A DNA stretch of 64,000 bases from positions 1,550,001 through 1,614,000 of the forward strand of contig NZ_RKHQ01000001.1 of the NCBI RefSeq assembly GCF_003751805.1, given 5' to 3'. The DNA is from Salana multivorans (lineage in GTDB: Bacteria > Actinomycetota > Actinomycetes > Actinomycetales > Beutenbergiaceae). The notes beneath the pieces are model-generated. The model had not been told where the DNA came from and searched no databases. It worked only from the letters and a program-made list of their open reading frames with translations. Of this stretch, positions 26,220 through 35,185 are shown in pieces. A program made the translations under genes and the position numbers. Numbering within the stretch: the stretch's first letter is position 1; every line of letters begins with the position of its first letter.

Positions 26220-27479
26220 ATGGCCGTCCAGCTCGCCCCCGGCACCCGCATCGGGCTCGTCTGTCTGCACACCGATCCCTACGCGGCGCCCGGCTCGGGC
26301 GACGTCGGCGGGATGAACGTCGTCGTGCGGCAGACGGCCGCGGCGATGGCGCGGCTCGGTGCGGAGCTGGACGTCGGCGTCGAGGTGGTGACGCGCCTCG
26401 CCGACGCGGCTGCTCCGCGGCGCGAGGTGATCGACGGCGTGACCGTCCATCGGCTCGCCGTCGGACCGGCGCGCGCCGTGCCGAAGGGGGAGCACGAGGC
26501 GTTCGTCGCGGAGTTCGGCGAGCGGCTGGCGGAGCTCGGACCCTTCGACGTCGTGCACTCCCAGCACTGGTTCTCCGGGGCCGCGGCGCTCCCGGTGGCC
26601 CGGGACTGGGGCGTCCCGCACCTGCAGTCGTTCCACTCGATCGCCGCGCCCGTCGGGGAGTCGCTCGCGCACGGTGAGCGCCCGGAGTCGCCGGGACGGC
26701 TCGCGGGCGAGGCGATGCTCGCGCGGGGGAGCGACGGGATCATCGCCGTCAGCCACGCCGAGCAGGCGACCGCGGTCGCGCGGCTCGGCGCGGATCCGTC
26801 GCGGGTCCTGGTGGTCCACCCCGGGGTCGACGCGGAGCTGTTCCGACCGCGGCACGCGGACGAGTGCGGGGCTGTGGACGAGGGCGGGGGTAGGGATCGG
26901 CCGCGGCTGCTGATCGCGGCTCGGCTCGAGCCGCTGAAGGGTGTCGACCTGGCGATCGAGGCGCTGGCCGAGCTGCGGGAGCTCGCGGCGTGGCCGGCCG
27001 GGGGCAGGCGACCGGTCCTGCGCGTGGCGGGCGGCGCGACGGCCGACGAGGCGTTCGTCGACTCGCTCGTCGAGCTGGCGCGCCGGCTGGGGGTGGCCGA
27101 CGACGTCGAGCTGCTCGGTCCGCGCAACCGCGTCGAGCTGGCGGAGGAGATGCGGGCGGCGACGCTGGTGCTCGTGCCGTCGCACTTCGAGACGTACGGT
27201 CTGGTCGCGCTGGAGGCGTCCGCCAGCGGGGTGCCGGTCCTGGCGAGCGATGCCGGCGGGCTGCGCGAGTCGGTCATCGACGGTGAGACGGGGGTGCTGC
27301 TGGCCACCCGGTCGCCGCGGGCGTGGGCGGAGGCCGTGGGAGGGCTGCTCGCGGATCGTGAGCTGCGTGAGCAGCTCGGCGCGGCGGGCCGGAGGCTCGC
27401 GCTCGGTCGGAGCTGGACCGGGGCCGCGCGGTTGACCCTCGCGGCCTACGCCGAGGCGATCGCCCCCGCCCCTCGCTGA
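26220..27479 (+). CDS. MshA-like family 4 glycosyltransferase
   Basis: 419 residues, GT-B fold. HTDPYAAPGSGDVGGMN (about 17-33) is close to the donor loop of MshA, which transfers GlcNAc to inositol phosphate in mycothiol synthesis. The C-terminal FETYGLVALEASASGVPV holds the E-x7-E motif of GT4 enzymes, with HPGVDAELF just before. MshA itself usually has GGMNVYV where this has GGMNVVV, and no other mycothiol gene is nearby. An MshA ortholog or a related sucrose-synthase-like enzyme are both possible. ATG 26220 is preceded by GGGGG at a ribosome-site distance and by GACAAT 9 bases upstream. Divergent from ybaK across 33 bases. Confidence 0.85.
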   Translation: MAVQLAPGTRIGLVCLHTDPYAAPGSGDVGGMNVVVRQTAAAMARLGAELDVGVEVVTRLADAAAPRREVIDGVTVHRLAVGPARAVPKGEHEAFVAEFGERLAELGPFDVVHSQHWFSGAAALPVARDWGVPHLQSFHSIAAPVGESLAHGERPESPGRLAGEAMLARGSDGIIAVSHAEQATAVARLGADPSRVLVVHPGVDAELFRPRHADECGAVDEGGGRDRPRLLIAARLEPLKGVDLAIEALAELRELAAWPAGGRRPVLRVAGGATADEAFVDSLVELARRLGVADDVELLGPRNRVELAEEMRAATLVLVPSHFETYGLVALEASASGVPVLASDAGGLRESVIDGETGVLLATRSPRAWAEAVGGLLADRELREQLGAAGRRLALGRSWTGAARLTLAAYAEAIAPAPR

Positions 27480-27502
27480 GCGCACGTCGCTGGTTGGGCG
27501 AC

Positions 27503-27519
27503 CGGCCGCGGGACGGCCG
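27503..27519. terminator. Weak hairpin between convergent genes
   Basis: CGGCCG arms (27503-27508 and 27514-27519) around a 5-base loop, between the glycosyltransferase and the SNF2 helicase. Low specificity in such G+C-rich DNA. Confidence 0.3.
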
Positions 27520-27548
27520 ACAGGGCTGACCGGCGGGCGGGGTGGACG

Positions 27549-30500
27549 TCAGGCGAGCAGCCCGCGCAGGTCCTCCGCGCTGAGCTTTCCCGCGCCGCGG
27601 CGTGCGCCCTGACCCGTGCTCCGGCCCGCGCCGGGCCTGACGTCGTCGCCGGTCTCGTCCAGGACCCCGGCGACCAGCGCCCGCTTCGCCTCCTGCAACG
27701 CCATCACGCGCTCCTCGATCGTGTCGGACGACACGAGGCGGTAGACCATGACCGGTCGCTCCTGGCCGATCCGGTGCGCGCGGTCGACAGCCTGCGCCTC
27801 GGCCGCCGGGTTCCACCACGGGTCGGCGAGGATCGCGTAGTCGGCCATCGTGAGGTTGAGCCCGACCCCGCCCGCCTTGAGGCTGATGAGGAACACCGGG
27901 TCGTCGCCCTCCGCGAAGCCTCGGATGACGTCGGCCCGCCGGGTAGTCGCCCCGTCGAGGTAGGCGTAGCCGAGCCCCGCCTCGTCCAGGCGCGCGCCGA
28001 TCATCCGCAGGTACCGGGTGAACTGGCTGAACACGAGCACGCGGTGTCCCTCGGCCGCCGCCTCCTCCAGGAGCGGCAGCAGCACGTCGAGCTTGGAGGA
28101 GGGGACGTCGTCCGCCTGGTCGTCGACCAGGGAGGCGTCGATGGCGAGCTGACGCAACCGGGTGAGCGCCGCCAGGACCTCGACGCGGTTGCCCTCGAGG
28201 TCGTCGGCCAGCCGGAGGATGCGGCGCCGCTCGCGCTGGAGGTGACGGTCGTACAGCCGCCGGTGCGCCGGCGCGAGGTCGACGTGCAGCACCTGTTCCT
28301 GCTTGGGCGGGAGGTCCCGCGCGACCTGCTCCTTGGTCCGGCGCAGCAGGAACGGCCGGATCCGCCGACGCAGCCGGGCCAGCAGCGACCTCGCGTCCGG
28401 CGACTCCCGCTCGATCGGCCGCCGGTACACCTCGGCGAACTGCTGCGGGCTGCCGAGCAGGCCGGGCGCCGTCAGGGTGAACATCGCCCACAGCTCGGAG
28501 AGGTCGTTCTCCATCGGCGTGCCGGTGATCGCGAACGTGACGGGCGCGCCCAGCCGACGGGCGCTCGCGAACGCCTTCGACGTGTAGTTCTTCACGTTCT
28601 GCGCCTCGTCCAGCACGACCCCCGCGAGGTCGAGCGCGGCGTACTCCTCGGCCTCCAGCCGCAGCAGCGCGTACGACGTCACGAGGACGTCGACGTCCGC
28701 GGCCAGCTCGGCCAGCGTCTCCTCGCGGCGGGCCCCCGTCGAGCTGACGACGGCGACGCGCAGCCCCGGCGTGAACCGTTCCGACTCGGCGGCCCAGTTG
28801 GGCACGACGGACGTCGGCGCGACGACGAGCCAGGGCCCGCGCGGTCTCGCCGGCCCGGCCGGCGACGCGGCCGCACCCTCCCCGCGGGCGTCGTCGTCCC
28901 GGCCGGCCGGCGCGCCGGGGTCGGTGCGCTCGTCGAGGATCATCGCGAGCGTCTGGACGGTCTTGCCCAGGCCCATGTCGTCGGCGAGGACGCCGCCCAG
29001 CCCCGCTCGGCGCAGCGTCGCCAGCCACTCGTAGCCCTCGCGCTGGTAGGGCCGCAGCGTGGCGGCGAGGCCCGCGGGCACGGGTGGCGGGGGCTCCGGC
29101 TCGCGCTCGCCGTCCGCGTGGTCCGCGCCGCCCGCGGCCGGGCCGAGCGCCCGACGCCGGACCGCCTGCAGCCACGCGTGCTCGGCCTCCTGCACCACGC
29201 CGAGCGCCAGCAGCTCCTCCCACCACGAGGAGTTGATCCGCGGCACGCGCAGCGCGGCGCGCCGCCCGTCGGCCAGCGCCCGCGACTCCGCGATGAGCTG
29301 CCGGAGCTGCTCGAGCTCCGGGACGTCGAGGGAGACGTAGCTGCCGTCGGGAAGGAACAGCGTGCTCTGCCGCGTCCCGAGTGCGGCGATCACCTGGCCG
29401 ATCGGCACCTGGTGACCGGCCACCTCCATCATGACCTCGAGCTCGAACCAGTCCCGGCTCTCGCGCGCGACGGCGATCGTGACGCTCGGGGCGCCGCCGG
29501 ACCGGTAGCTGGGCAGGTCGTCGTGGTGGATCACGACGCCCGCGTCCGTCAGCGCGGGCAGGAGCTCGAGGAGCCGGACGACCGCCATCCCGGTGACGGT
29601 GGCCTCGGGCAGCAGCGCGGGCGTGCCGCGGCGACCCTCGGGCACCAGCAGGAGCTCCGGCAGGCCGCCGGTCGCCGCGTCCTGCGCCGCGGTGGTCGGC
29701 TGCGGCTCGGTGCTCGGCCCGACGGTGGTGCTCGGCCGGGCGCCGGTCCGGTCCGGCCCGGCCGCGTCGTCGGCGTCCTCGTCCGAGCCGGCGAGCACCG
29801 CGCACACCCGCGCCAGCACGTCGGCCTCGGCGGCACCGTCCCGCCCCGACTCCGGCGCGAACCGGGGCTGCGCGACCACGGGGAGCCAGGTCTCGGCCGG
29901 TGCCTCGTCATCCTGCCCGTAGACCCAGCCCCAGCCGAGCACCGCCCGGGGCGGCGTCGCGGGATCGCCCCGCTCGGTCAGCCGCACCCCGAGGTGCAGC
30001 GTCGGCGTCGGCGGCGGGGGTGGCTCGTACGACCCGTCCGGCGAGCGCCAGCCGTGCGCCGCGAGCCGCGGGGCGAACTCGCGCTCGAACTCCTCGCGCT
30101 CGTGCGCCGGCACGCGCACGGCGCCGCCCTCGTGCAGCGCGGCCCAGGTCTGGCTCGCCGGCTGGTCGAGCGCCGCCAGGTGCGTGCCGCGCTCGTCCAC
30201 CCACACCAGGCCGTGCGGCGGATCGCCCACGAGCACCGACGTGCTCATCTCACCCGCCGCCGGGTGCTCCAGCGCCGCGTGGAGGGTGAGGTCGGCGTCG
30301 TCGTCCTCCATCACCGCGAGGTCGGCCCGTCCCGGTCGCGTCTCGAGGACGACGCCCGGGACGTCCTGCCGCGCCCCCTGCCCGACCGCGCGCGCGTCGA
30401 CGAGCTGCACGCCGCTCGCCACGACCTCGCGCAGCGCCGGCCACAGCTCCGCGAGCGCCACCTGGTCGAGCTCGAGGACGTTCGGGTCGGCGTGGTAGCG

Positions 30501-31115
30501 GTCCTCGACCGTCGTGAGCCGGCGCAGCCGCTCGAGGGCGGTGAGCTGGGCGCGGTCTGCACCGGGCAGGTGACCGGACCGGATCGTCGACCACGTGACG
30601 CCCGACTGGACCCAGCGGGTGCGCTTGCCCGAGCGGACCGGTCGGGCCGTGACCCGGCCGGTGGCGAACCCGTACCCGAGCCGACCCCCCTGCCCGGGCG
30701 GCGTCACCTGGATCGCGAGGGCCAGCTCGACCTCGGCCGGCTCGGCCGTCGGCAGCGCCCGCTGGAGCACCGCGCGCCACTGCGGCCCGGCGCGACCGCC
30801 CGTCGGCCCGCCGGCGTCGCGAGCGATGGAGTCCTCCTCGAGCGCCGTCAGGAGGAGGGCGACCGCGTGCTTGCAGTCCATCCGCACGGGGCACGAGCAG
30901 ACGCCGTCGAACTCCTGCAGCACGTCGTTGCGACTCATCGTGAAGTAGACGTTGGCCTGGTAGACGGTGCCGCCGCTGCCCCGGCAGACCCCGGCGACCC
31001 AGCCCTCGACCGGGTCGTACTCCGTCACGGTCGCGCGGTGCTCCTGGGCGTACGCCAGCCCACGCTGGTAGGACCCGGGTCCGACCAGTCCGAGGAGCTC
31101 GATGAGTTGGCGCAC
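27549..31115 (-). CDS. SWIM zinc-finger / SNF2-family helicase
   Basis: 1188 residues. The N-terminal SWIM zinc finger has Cys73, Cys75, Cys81 and His83 (CSCPVRMDCKH). A long bacterial SNF2-associated region follows, and the C-terminal half is a SNF2 ATPase: DDMGLGKTVQTLAMI (about 711-725), DEAQNVKN (about 833-840), and a second RecA domain with VLVFSQFTRYLRM, SLKAGGVGLNLT and DRAHRIGQERPV. The family translocates on double-stranded DNA and acts in repair or nucleoprotein remodelling; the bacterial role is poorly known. Inserts rich in Ala/Asp/Gly separate blocks. GTG 31115 has TACCCT 6 bases upstream. Confidence 0.95.
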   Translation of the reverse strand: MRQLIELLGLVGPGSYQRGLAYAQEHRATVTEYDPVEGWVAGVCRGSGGTVYQANVYFTMSRNDVLQEFDGVCSCPVRMDCKHAVALLLTALEEDSIARDAGGPTGGRAGPQWRAVLQRALPTAEPAEVELALAIQVTPPGQGGRLGYGFATGRVTARPVRSGKRTRWVQSGVTWSTIRSGHLPGADRAQLTALERLRRLTTVEDRYHADPNVLELDQVALAELWPALREVVASGVQLVDARAVGQGARQDVPGVVLETRPGRADLAVMEDDDADLTLHAALEHPAAGEMSTSVLVGDPPHGLVWVDERGTHLAALDQPASQTWAALHEGGAVRVPAHEREEFEREFAPRLAAHGWRSPDGSYEPPPPPTPTLHLGVRLTERGDPATPPRAVLGWGWVYGQDDEAPAETWLPVVAQPRFAPESGRDGAAEADVLARVCAVLAGSDEDADDAAGPDRTGARPSTTVGPSTEPQPTTAAQDAATGGLPELLLVPEGRRGTPALLPEATVTGMAVVRLLELLPALTDAGVVIHHDDLPSYRSGGAPSVTIAVARESRDWFELEVMMEVAGHQVPIGQVIAALGTRQSTLFLPDGSYVSLDVPELEQLRQLIAESRALADGRRAALRVPRINSSWWEELLALGVVQEAEHAWLQAVRRRALGPAAGGADHADGEREPEPPPPVPAGLAATLRPYQREGYEWLATLRRAGLGGVLADDMGLGKTVQTLAMILDERTDPGAPAGRDDDARGEGAAASPAGPARPRGPWLVVAPTSVVPNWAAESERFTPGLRVAVVSSTGARREETLAELAADVDVLVTSYALLRLEAEEYAALDLAGVVLDEAQNVKNYTSKAFASARRLGAPVTFAITGTPMENDLSELWAMFTLTAPGLLGSPQQFAEVYRRPIERESPDARSLLARLRRRIRPFLLRRTKEQVARDLPPKQEQVLHVDLAPAHRRLYDRHLQRERRRILRLADDLEGNRVEVLAALTRLRQLAIDASLVDDQADDVPSSKLDVLLPLLEEAAAEGHRVLVFSQFTRYLRMIGARLDEAGLGYAYLDGATTRRADVIRGFAEGDDPVFLISLKAGGVGLNLTMADYAILADPWWNPAAEAQAVDRAHRIGQERPVMVYRLVSSDTIEERVMALQEAKRALVAGVLDETGDDVRPGAGRSTGQGARRGAGKLSAEDLRGLLA

Positions 31116-31121
31116 GGTTCG

Positions 31122-31127
31122 AGGGTA
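31122..31127 (-). promoter_or_regulatory. Leaderless -10 box TACCCT
   Basis: On the - strand, ends 6 bases before GTG 31115 of the SNF2 gene. Confidence 0.55.
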
Positions 31128-31202
31128 GGCGGCCCGACCGACATCGACCGGTCGTCCACAGGCGTCCGTCCACAGGCCGTCCGCGAGGCGCGCGGCCGCG
31201 GT

Positions 31203-31208
31203 TACGGT
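31203..31208 (+). promoter_or_regulatory. Leaderless -10 box TACGGT
   Basis: Ends 6 bases before ATG 31215 of the PAP2 gene. Divergent from the SNF2 promoter 76 bases away. Confidence 0.6.
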
Positions 31209-31214
31209 GGCTCC

Positions 31215-31994
31215 ATGTCGTCCTCCTCACCACCTCCCGGCGCCCTCGCCGCGCCCGCCGACGTGCCATCGCCCGCGGCGTCGGAGCCGCCCGTGACGGC
31301 ACCGGTGTCGCCGACGGCTCCCAGCGCTCCCAGCGCTCCGGTCGGGTCGGTCCGTCGGGTTGCCGGCACGGCGGGCGCCGTCCTCCTGGCGCTCGCGGTG
31401 CTGCTCGGGCTCCAGCTCCGGCTGCACGACGGCGCGCCCGTCGCGCTCGACCTCGGGGCGTCGACGTGGGCGGCCTCGGTGCGGGCGGCCGCCCCGTGGA
31501 CGGAGACCGTCGCGCTGTGGCTGAACTGGGTCGGGGGCGGCTTCGTCGCCATCTGGGTCGTGCCGGCCGCGATCCTCGTCGGTCTCCTGCTCGCCCGCCG
31601 GTGGCGCGGGGCCGTCACGACCGCCGTCGCGCTGATCGTCAGCGCCGGGGCGGTTCAGCTCGTCAAGAACTCGTTCGACCGGGTCCGACCCGAGACCACG
31701 CTCGTGACGAGCGACCACGGCTCCTTCCCGTCCGGCCACACGGCGAACGCGGCGACGCTCGCGGTCCTCGCGGTCGTGCTCGTCCCGCCGGCCTGGCGCC
31801 GGTGGACGGCGCTCGTCGGGGCGCTGTGGGTCGTGGTGATGGCGACCAGTCGGCTGATCCTGTCCATCCACTGGGCCACGGACCTCGTCGGCGGGGCGTT
31901 CGCTGGGCTGGGGGCGGCCCTCGTCGTCGTCGCCCTCCTGCCGGCGGGCCGACGGATCCGGCTGCCCCCGCCCGGCTCTCCCGGCGGTCGATGA
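31215..31994 (+). CDS. PAP2-family membrane phosphatase
   Basis: 259 residues. An Ala/Pro/Ser-rich N-terminus (1-50) is followed by about five membrane helices. The three phosphatase motifs are intact: KNSFDRVRP (motif 1, Lys and Arg-Pro), FPSGHT (motif 2 with the catalytic His) and SRLILSIHWATD (motif 3 with His nucleophile and Asp). The active site faces outside. Members dephosphorylate undecaprenyl diphosphate, phosphatidate or similar lipids. With no neighbours in lipid metabolism the substrate stays open. ATG start, TACGGT 6 bases upstream. Confidence 0.93.
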   Translation: MSSSSPPPGALAAPADVPSPAASEPPVTAPVSPTAPSAPSAPVGSVRRVAGTAGAVLLALAVLLGLQLRLHDGAPVALDLGASTWAASVRAAAPWTETVALWLNWVGGGFVAIWVVPAAILVGLLLARRWRGAVTTAVALIVSAGAVQLVKNSFDRVRPETTLVTSDHGSFPSGHTANAATLAVLAVVLVPPAWRRWTALVGALWVVVMATSRLILSIHWATDLVGGAFAGLGAALVVVALLPAGRRIRLPPPGSPGGR

Positions 31995-31998
31995 CGGC

Positions 31999-32033
31999 CG
32001 GCGGTGCGGTGGCCGATGACCACGGCACCGCCG
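31999..32033. terminator. Bidirectional terminator, PAP2 / DUF4352 genes
   Basis: 14-base arms (31999-32012 and 32020-32033) with one mismatch and a 7-base loop, between the convergent stop codons at 31994 and 32055. Confidence 0.65.
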
Positions 32034-32054
32034 ACCGCCGGGCGGCCGCGGCGG

Positions 32055-32975
32055 TCAGCTCGTGGCGACGAAGACCGGGTCGACGAACATGCCAGGGGAG
32101 ACCCGCAGGACGCCGCCGCCGTCGGCGGGGACCTGGAGCACGACGTTCCCGGTGTCGGTGCCGCCCTGGAACAGCTCGGCCATGCCGAACATCGGGTCGG
32201 GCGCGACCGCCATCGAGTCGGCCCGCGTGACGACCTCGCCGGTCGCCGTCACGTAGTCGACGCCGACCATGAGCGAGGTGCTCGAGTCAGCTCCGGTGTA
32301 CGTCGCGGAGACGCCGACGACCGCGTAGACCATCCCGTCGGCCGGTGGCTCGTTGAACTGGTTGGCGGCCAGCACGGCCTCGGTGGCGTCGAGCTCGAAC
32401 GACGTGATCGTCACGTCCCACTCCGAGCCCGACACGACGGACCCGAGCGGCGCCGGGTTCTCGCGCGTCCCGACCTCGGCGGCCGGCGCGTCGTCGCCCC
32501 CCGCCCCGTCGCCGTCCTCGGAGCCCGCCTCGTCGCCGCTCTCCTCCCCGTCCGGCGACGCGGGCGCGTCCGACTCGTGCGACGTCTCCGCCGGGGAGAC
32601 GGAGGAGTCCGTGCCGCCGAGCGCGTCGTCGACCGCCGCGCTCACGACGACGAGGAACACGATCGTCGCGATGATCGTGCCGACGATCGACAGGACGATC
32701 GCCCAGGTCCCCGGCTTCTTCGACCCCTTCTGGAACAGGCTCACGACGCCGAGGACGAACCCGACCGGCAGGAGCACCCAGCCGACGATGAGCGCGCCGG
32801 GGATGCACGCGAAGACCAGGCCGACGATCGCCGCGACGAGTGCGATCCGACCGATCGTGCTGCGGGCAGGGGTCGGGGCCGGTTCGGGCTGACGCGTCGG
32901 CGGCCCGCCGGGCGGCGGCGTCAGGGGCGGCGTGAGGGGATGGTCGGGTCCGCTGGGGGGAGGCTGCGCCGTCAT
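32055..32975 (-). CDS. DUF4352 membrane protein
   Basis: 306 residues. A Pro-rich N-terminus (1-40) is followed by three hydrophobic segments (about 44-62, 65-83 and 95-117). Then comes an acidic Ser/Asp/Glu/Gly linker (about 125-165) and a C-terminal immunoglobulin-like domain typical of DUF4352/telomeric-repeat-factor-like secreted modules (VGTRENPAPLGS, WDVTITSFELDATEAVLAAN, YAVVGVSATYTG). The domain faces outside; ligand unknown. Start at ATG 32975, chosen for GAGGAG 7 bases upstream and because the N-terminus then begins MTAQPPPS. The gene for a histidine kinase runs divergently. Confidence 0.8.
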   Translation of the reverse strand: MTAQPPPSGPDHPLTPPLTPPPGGPPTRQPEPAPTPARSTIGRIALVAAIVGLVFACIPGALIVGWVLLPVGFVLGVVSLFQKGSKKPGTWAIVLSIVGTIIATIVFLVVVSAAVDDALGGTDSSVSPAETSHESDAPASPDGEESGDEAGSEDGDGAGGDDAPAAEVGTRENPAPLGSVVSGSEWDVTITSFELDATEAVLAANQFNEPPADGMVYAVVGVSATYTGADSSTSLMVGVDYVTATGEVVTRADSMAVAPDPMFGMAELFQGGTDTGNVVLQVPADGGGVLRVSPGMFVDPVFVATS

Positions 32976-33126
32976 CGCGGGGCTCCTCGTCTTCTCGGTG
33001 TGGCCCCGGCCGGTCGGCCGGGCTGTGACGTCCTCGAGCCTCCCGGCGGATCGCCGCCCGGCGCCTCCCTCGACCGGCTGGAGCGCGCTGCCCGGTCGGG
33101 GGAGGCAGAGGGTCGGTCCGCGCTCA

Positions 33127-33132
33127 TAGGGT
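33127..33132 (+). promoter_or_regulatory. Leaderless -10 box TAGGGT
   Basis: Ends 6 bases before ATG 33139 of the histidine kinase gene. Likely drives kinase and regulator together. Confidence 0.6.
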
Positions 33133-33138
33133 TCCGGC

Positions 33139-34470
33139 ATGACGATGAACCAGCCGGGGCCGGGGCTCGTCGCCGTCCCCTCCGGCGCGCGCGACGTGAT
33201 CCCACCGTCGCCGGTGCGCCGAGTGCTGAGCGTGGCGGGGACGGTCGCGGCGGTCGTGCTGGTCGGCTTCCTCGGACTGTCGTTCGCGGTCGTCCCCGCA
33301 CCGCCGACCGACGGAGATCTCCCGCCCCTCCTGCTCTGGCACATGACGGGCGCCGCGGCGGCGGTCGGGGCCGCCGTCGCGATGGTGTGGCGCTCGTCCC
33401 GTCCCGTCCCGGTGCTGCTGGCCACGGCGGCGGCCACCCTCGTCCTGCCGATCGGGCCGCTGGCCCCCGTCGTCGCGCTGCCCTGGGTCCTCGCGCGCGG
33501 CTCGCGCCGGACGATCGCGTGGGCGATCCCGCTCACCGGCGTTGCCGTGGCGGTCGCGCTCGGCTACGACGCGGTGCGTCCCGGGGACTCGGCGCTGCTC
33601 GCGCTGAACGACGAGGCGGGGGCTCCGGTCACCCCGTCCGCCGTCGCTTACGCCGTCATCGGGGTCCTGCTCCTGGGCGGTGCGGTGCTCGCGGGTCTCT
33701 GGCGGCGCTCGCTCGCCGCGGTCGGCGTCGCGCAGGACGTCGCGCAGGAGGCGGTGCAGCACTCCGTCGAGCTGCGGCGGGAGCTGACCCGCCAGGAGGA
33801 GCGCGAGCACATCGCGCGCGAGATGCACGACACCGTCGCGCACCACCTCTCGCTGCTGTCGCTGCACGCCGCCGCGCTCGAGGTGACGTCGCAGGACCCG
33901 CTCGTCCCGGACGCCGCGCGGTCGATGCGCTCCTCTGCGCACCAGGCGCTGGAGGAGATGCGCGGGCTCATCACGTCGCTGCGGGACTCCGCCGACGGCG
34001 GCTACACCGGCGCACCGCCGACGCTGGCCGACCTCGGCCGGCTCGTGGCCGACGCGCGGGCGGCCGGGGTGGAGATCGCGGCCTCGATCGACGTCCCAGC
34101 CCCCGGCGCCGGCGTCCCCGAGGTGCCCGTCGCCGTGACGCGGGCGGTCTACCGGATCGTCCAGGAGTCGCTCACGAACGCGCTCAAGCACGCGTCGGGC
34201 TCGGGGGTGAGCGTGCAGGTCGAGGCGGCGCCGGGCCGCGGGGTCAGCGTCGCGGTGGTGAGCTGGTTGCCCGTCGACCGGGGGGCGCGCGACGCCGGGG
34301 TCGACGATGCCTCGCGCCTCGCCTCGCGGCCGTCGCTCGGAGCCGGGGCTGGTGCCGGGATCGTCGGCATGCGCGAGCGCGCGACGGCGCTCGGCGGCTC
34401 GCTGGCCGCGGGTCGTCACGCCGACCTATGGGTCGTCCGCGCCTGGCTGCCCTGGCGGATCGATGGCTGA
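33139..34470 (+). CDS. Sensor histidine kinase (NarL/DesK type, HisKA_3)
   Basis: 443 residues. The N-terminal region has about six membrane helices (about 25-190) with short loops, so the sensor is within the membrane. HisKA_3 dimerisation motif EREHIAREMHDTVAHH carries the phospho-acceptor His230. The ATPase domain shows the N box IVQESLTNALKHA and a G box GAGAGIVGMRERA, with about 30 extra residues between them. It phosphorylates the response regulator encoded immediately downstream (8-base overlap, ATGGCTGA). The signal is unknown. Family members often sense envelope stress, antibiotics or lipid state. Confidence 0.95.
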   Translation: MTMNQPGPGLVAVPSGARDVIPPSPVRRVLSVAGTVAAVVLVGFLGLSFAVVPAPPTDGDLPPLLLWHMTGAAAAVGAAVAMVWRSSRPVPVLLATAAATLVLPIGPLAPVVALPWVLARGSRRTIAWAIPLTGVAVAVALGYDAVRPGDSALLALNDEAGAPVTPSAVAYAVIGVLLLGGAVLAGLWRRSLAAVGVAQDVAQEAVQHSVELRRELTRQEEREHIAREMHDTVAHHLSLLSLHAAALEVTSQDPLVPDAARSMRSSAHQALEEMRGLITSLRDSADGGYTGAPPTLADLGRLVADARAAGVEIAASIDVPAPGAGVPEVPVAVTRAVYRIVQESLTNALKHASGSGVSVQVEAAPGRGVSVAVVSWLPVDRGARDAGVDDASRLASRPSLGAGAGAGIVGMRERATALGGSLAAGRHADLWVVRAWLPWRIDG

Positions 34471-35152
34471 GGACGCAGGACCGGCGCGCGGGCCGGTGGC
34501 GCCGACCCGCGTCGTGATCGTCGACGACGACGCCCTCGTGCGCACGCTCCTCACCCGCATCCTCGGCGCGGCCGGCATCGAGGTGGTCGGTGAGGCGGAC
34601 GACGGCGACGGGGCGGTCGAGGCGGTTCGCGTGCACCACCCGGACGTCGTGCTCATGGACCTGCGGATGGCTCGGCTGAACGGGATCGAGGCGACCCGCC
34701 TCGTCCGCGAGCTGCCCGGGGCGCCCGGCGTCATCGCGCTCACGTCGTTCGACGCTCCGACGGCCGTGCTCCACGCCGTCGCGGCCGGCGTCGCCGGGTT
34801 CCTGGCCAAGGACGCGGCGCCGGAGGAGATCGTCGAGGCCGTGCGACAGGTGGCCTCGGGCGCCGGGGCGCTCTCGCCGCGGGCCGCCCGCGTCGTGCTC
34901 GGGTCGATCCAGGACTCGACCCACGAGGTCGTGCGACGCGAGGCGGCCGCCCGGCTGCGCGGGCTGTCGCAGCGCGAGTGGGACGTCGCGACGGCGCTGA
35001 CCGAGGGCCTGTCGAACCCGGACATCGCCCGGCGCCTGTTCGTCAGCGAGGCGACCGTGAAGACCCACATCCAGAGCGCCTGCCTCAAGGCGGGCGTCGA
35101 GGGCCGGGTCCAGCTCGCGGTCCTGTGCGCCCGCGCGGGCGTCGGCGTCTAG
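34463..35152 (+). CDS. NarL/LuxR-family response regulator
   Basis: 229 residues. Receiver domain 15-130: acidic pocket VIVDDDALVR, phospho-acceptor Asp66 in VVLMDLRM, Thr in ALTSFDA and Lys in FLAKDA. C-terminal LuxR helix-turn-helix about 160-220: LSQREWDVATALTEGLSNPD and RLFVSEATVKTHI. Start ATG 34463 overlaps the kinase stop by 8 bases, giving translational coupling. The targets are not evident; the gene does not visibly control neighbours. Its stop codon sits in the loop of the terminator at 35125-35178. Confidence 0.96.
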   Translation: MAEDAGPARGPVAPTRVVIVDDDALVRTLLTRILGAAGIEVVGEADDGDGAVEAVRVHHPDVVLMDLRMARLNGIEATRLVRELPGAPGVIALTSFDAPTAVLHAVAAGVAGFLAKDAAPEEIVEAVRQVASGAGALSPRAARVVLGSIQDSTHEVVRREAAARLRGLSQREWDVATALTEGLSNPDIARRLFVSEATVKTHIQSACLKAGVEGRVQLAVLCARAGVGV

Positions 35153-35178
35153 GTCGAGCCCGACGCCCGCGCGGGCAC
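35125..35178. terminator. Terminator enclosing the regulator stop codon
   Basis: 15-base perfect arms (35131-35145 and 35160-35174), extended by 4 pairs after a 2-base bulge, with a 14-base loop that contains the TAG stop of the response regulator. It also serves the convergent aldo-keto reductase gene ending at 35186. Confidence 0.75.
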
Positions 35179-35185
35179 CGGCGCG

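Noticed and set aside
27774-31210. Long + strand frame under the SNF2 gene
   Set aside because: Arg/Val/Asp/Leu-rich shadow. The SNF2 frame holds SWIM, Walker A and all helicase motifs in order. Only its last part, from 31215, is real (PAP2).
34463-34470. Frameshift between histidine kinase and regulator
   Set aside because: The 8-base ATGGCTGA overlap is a normal coupled start/stop; both proteins are full length.
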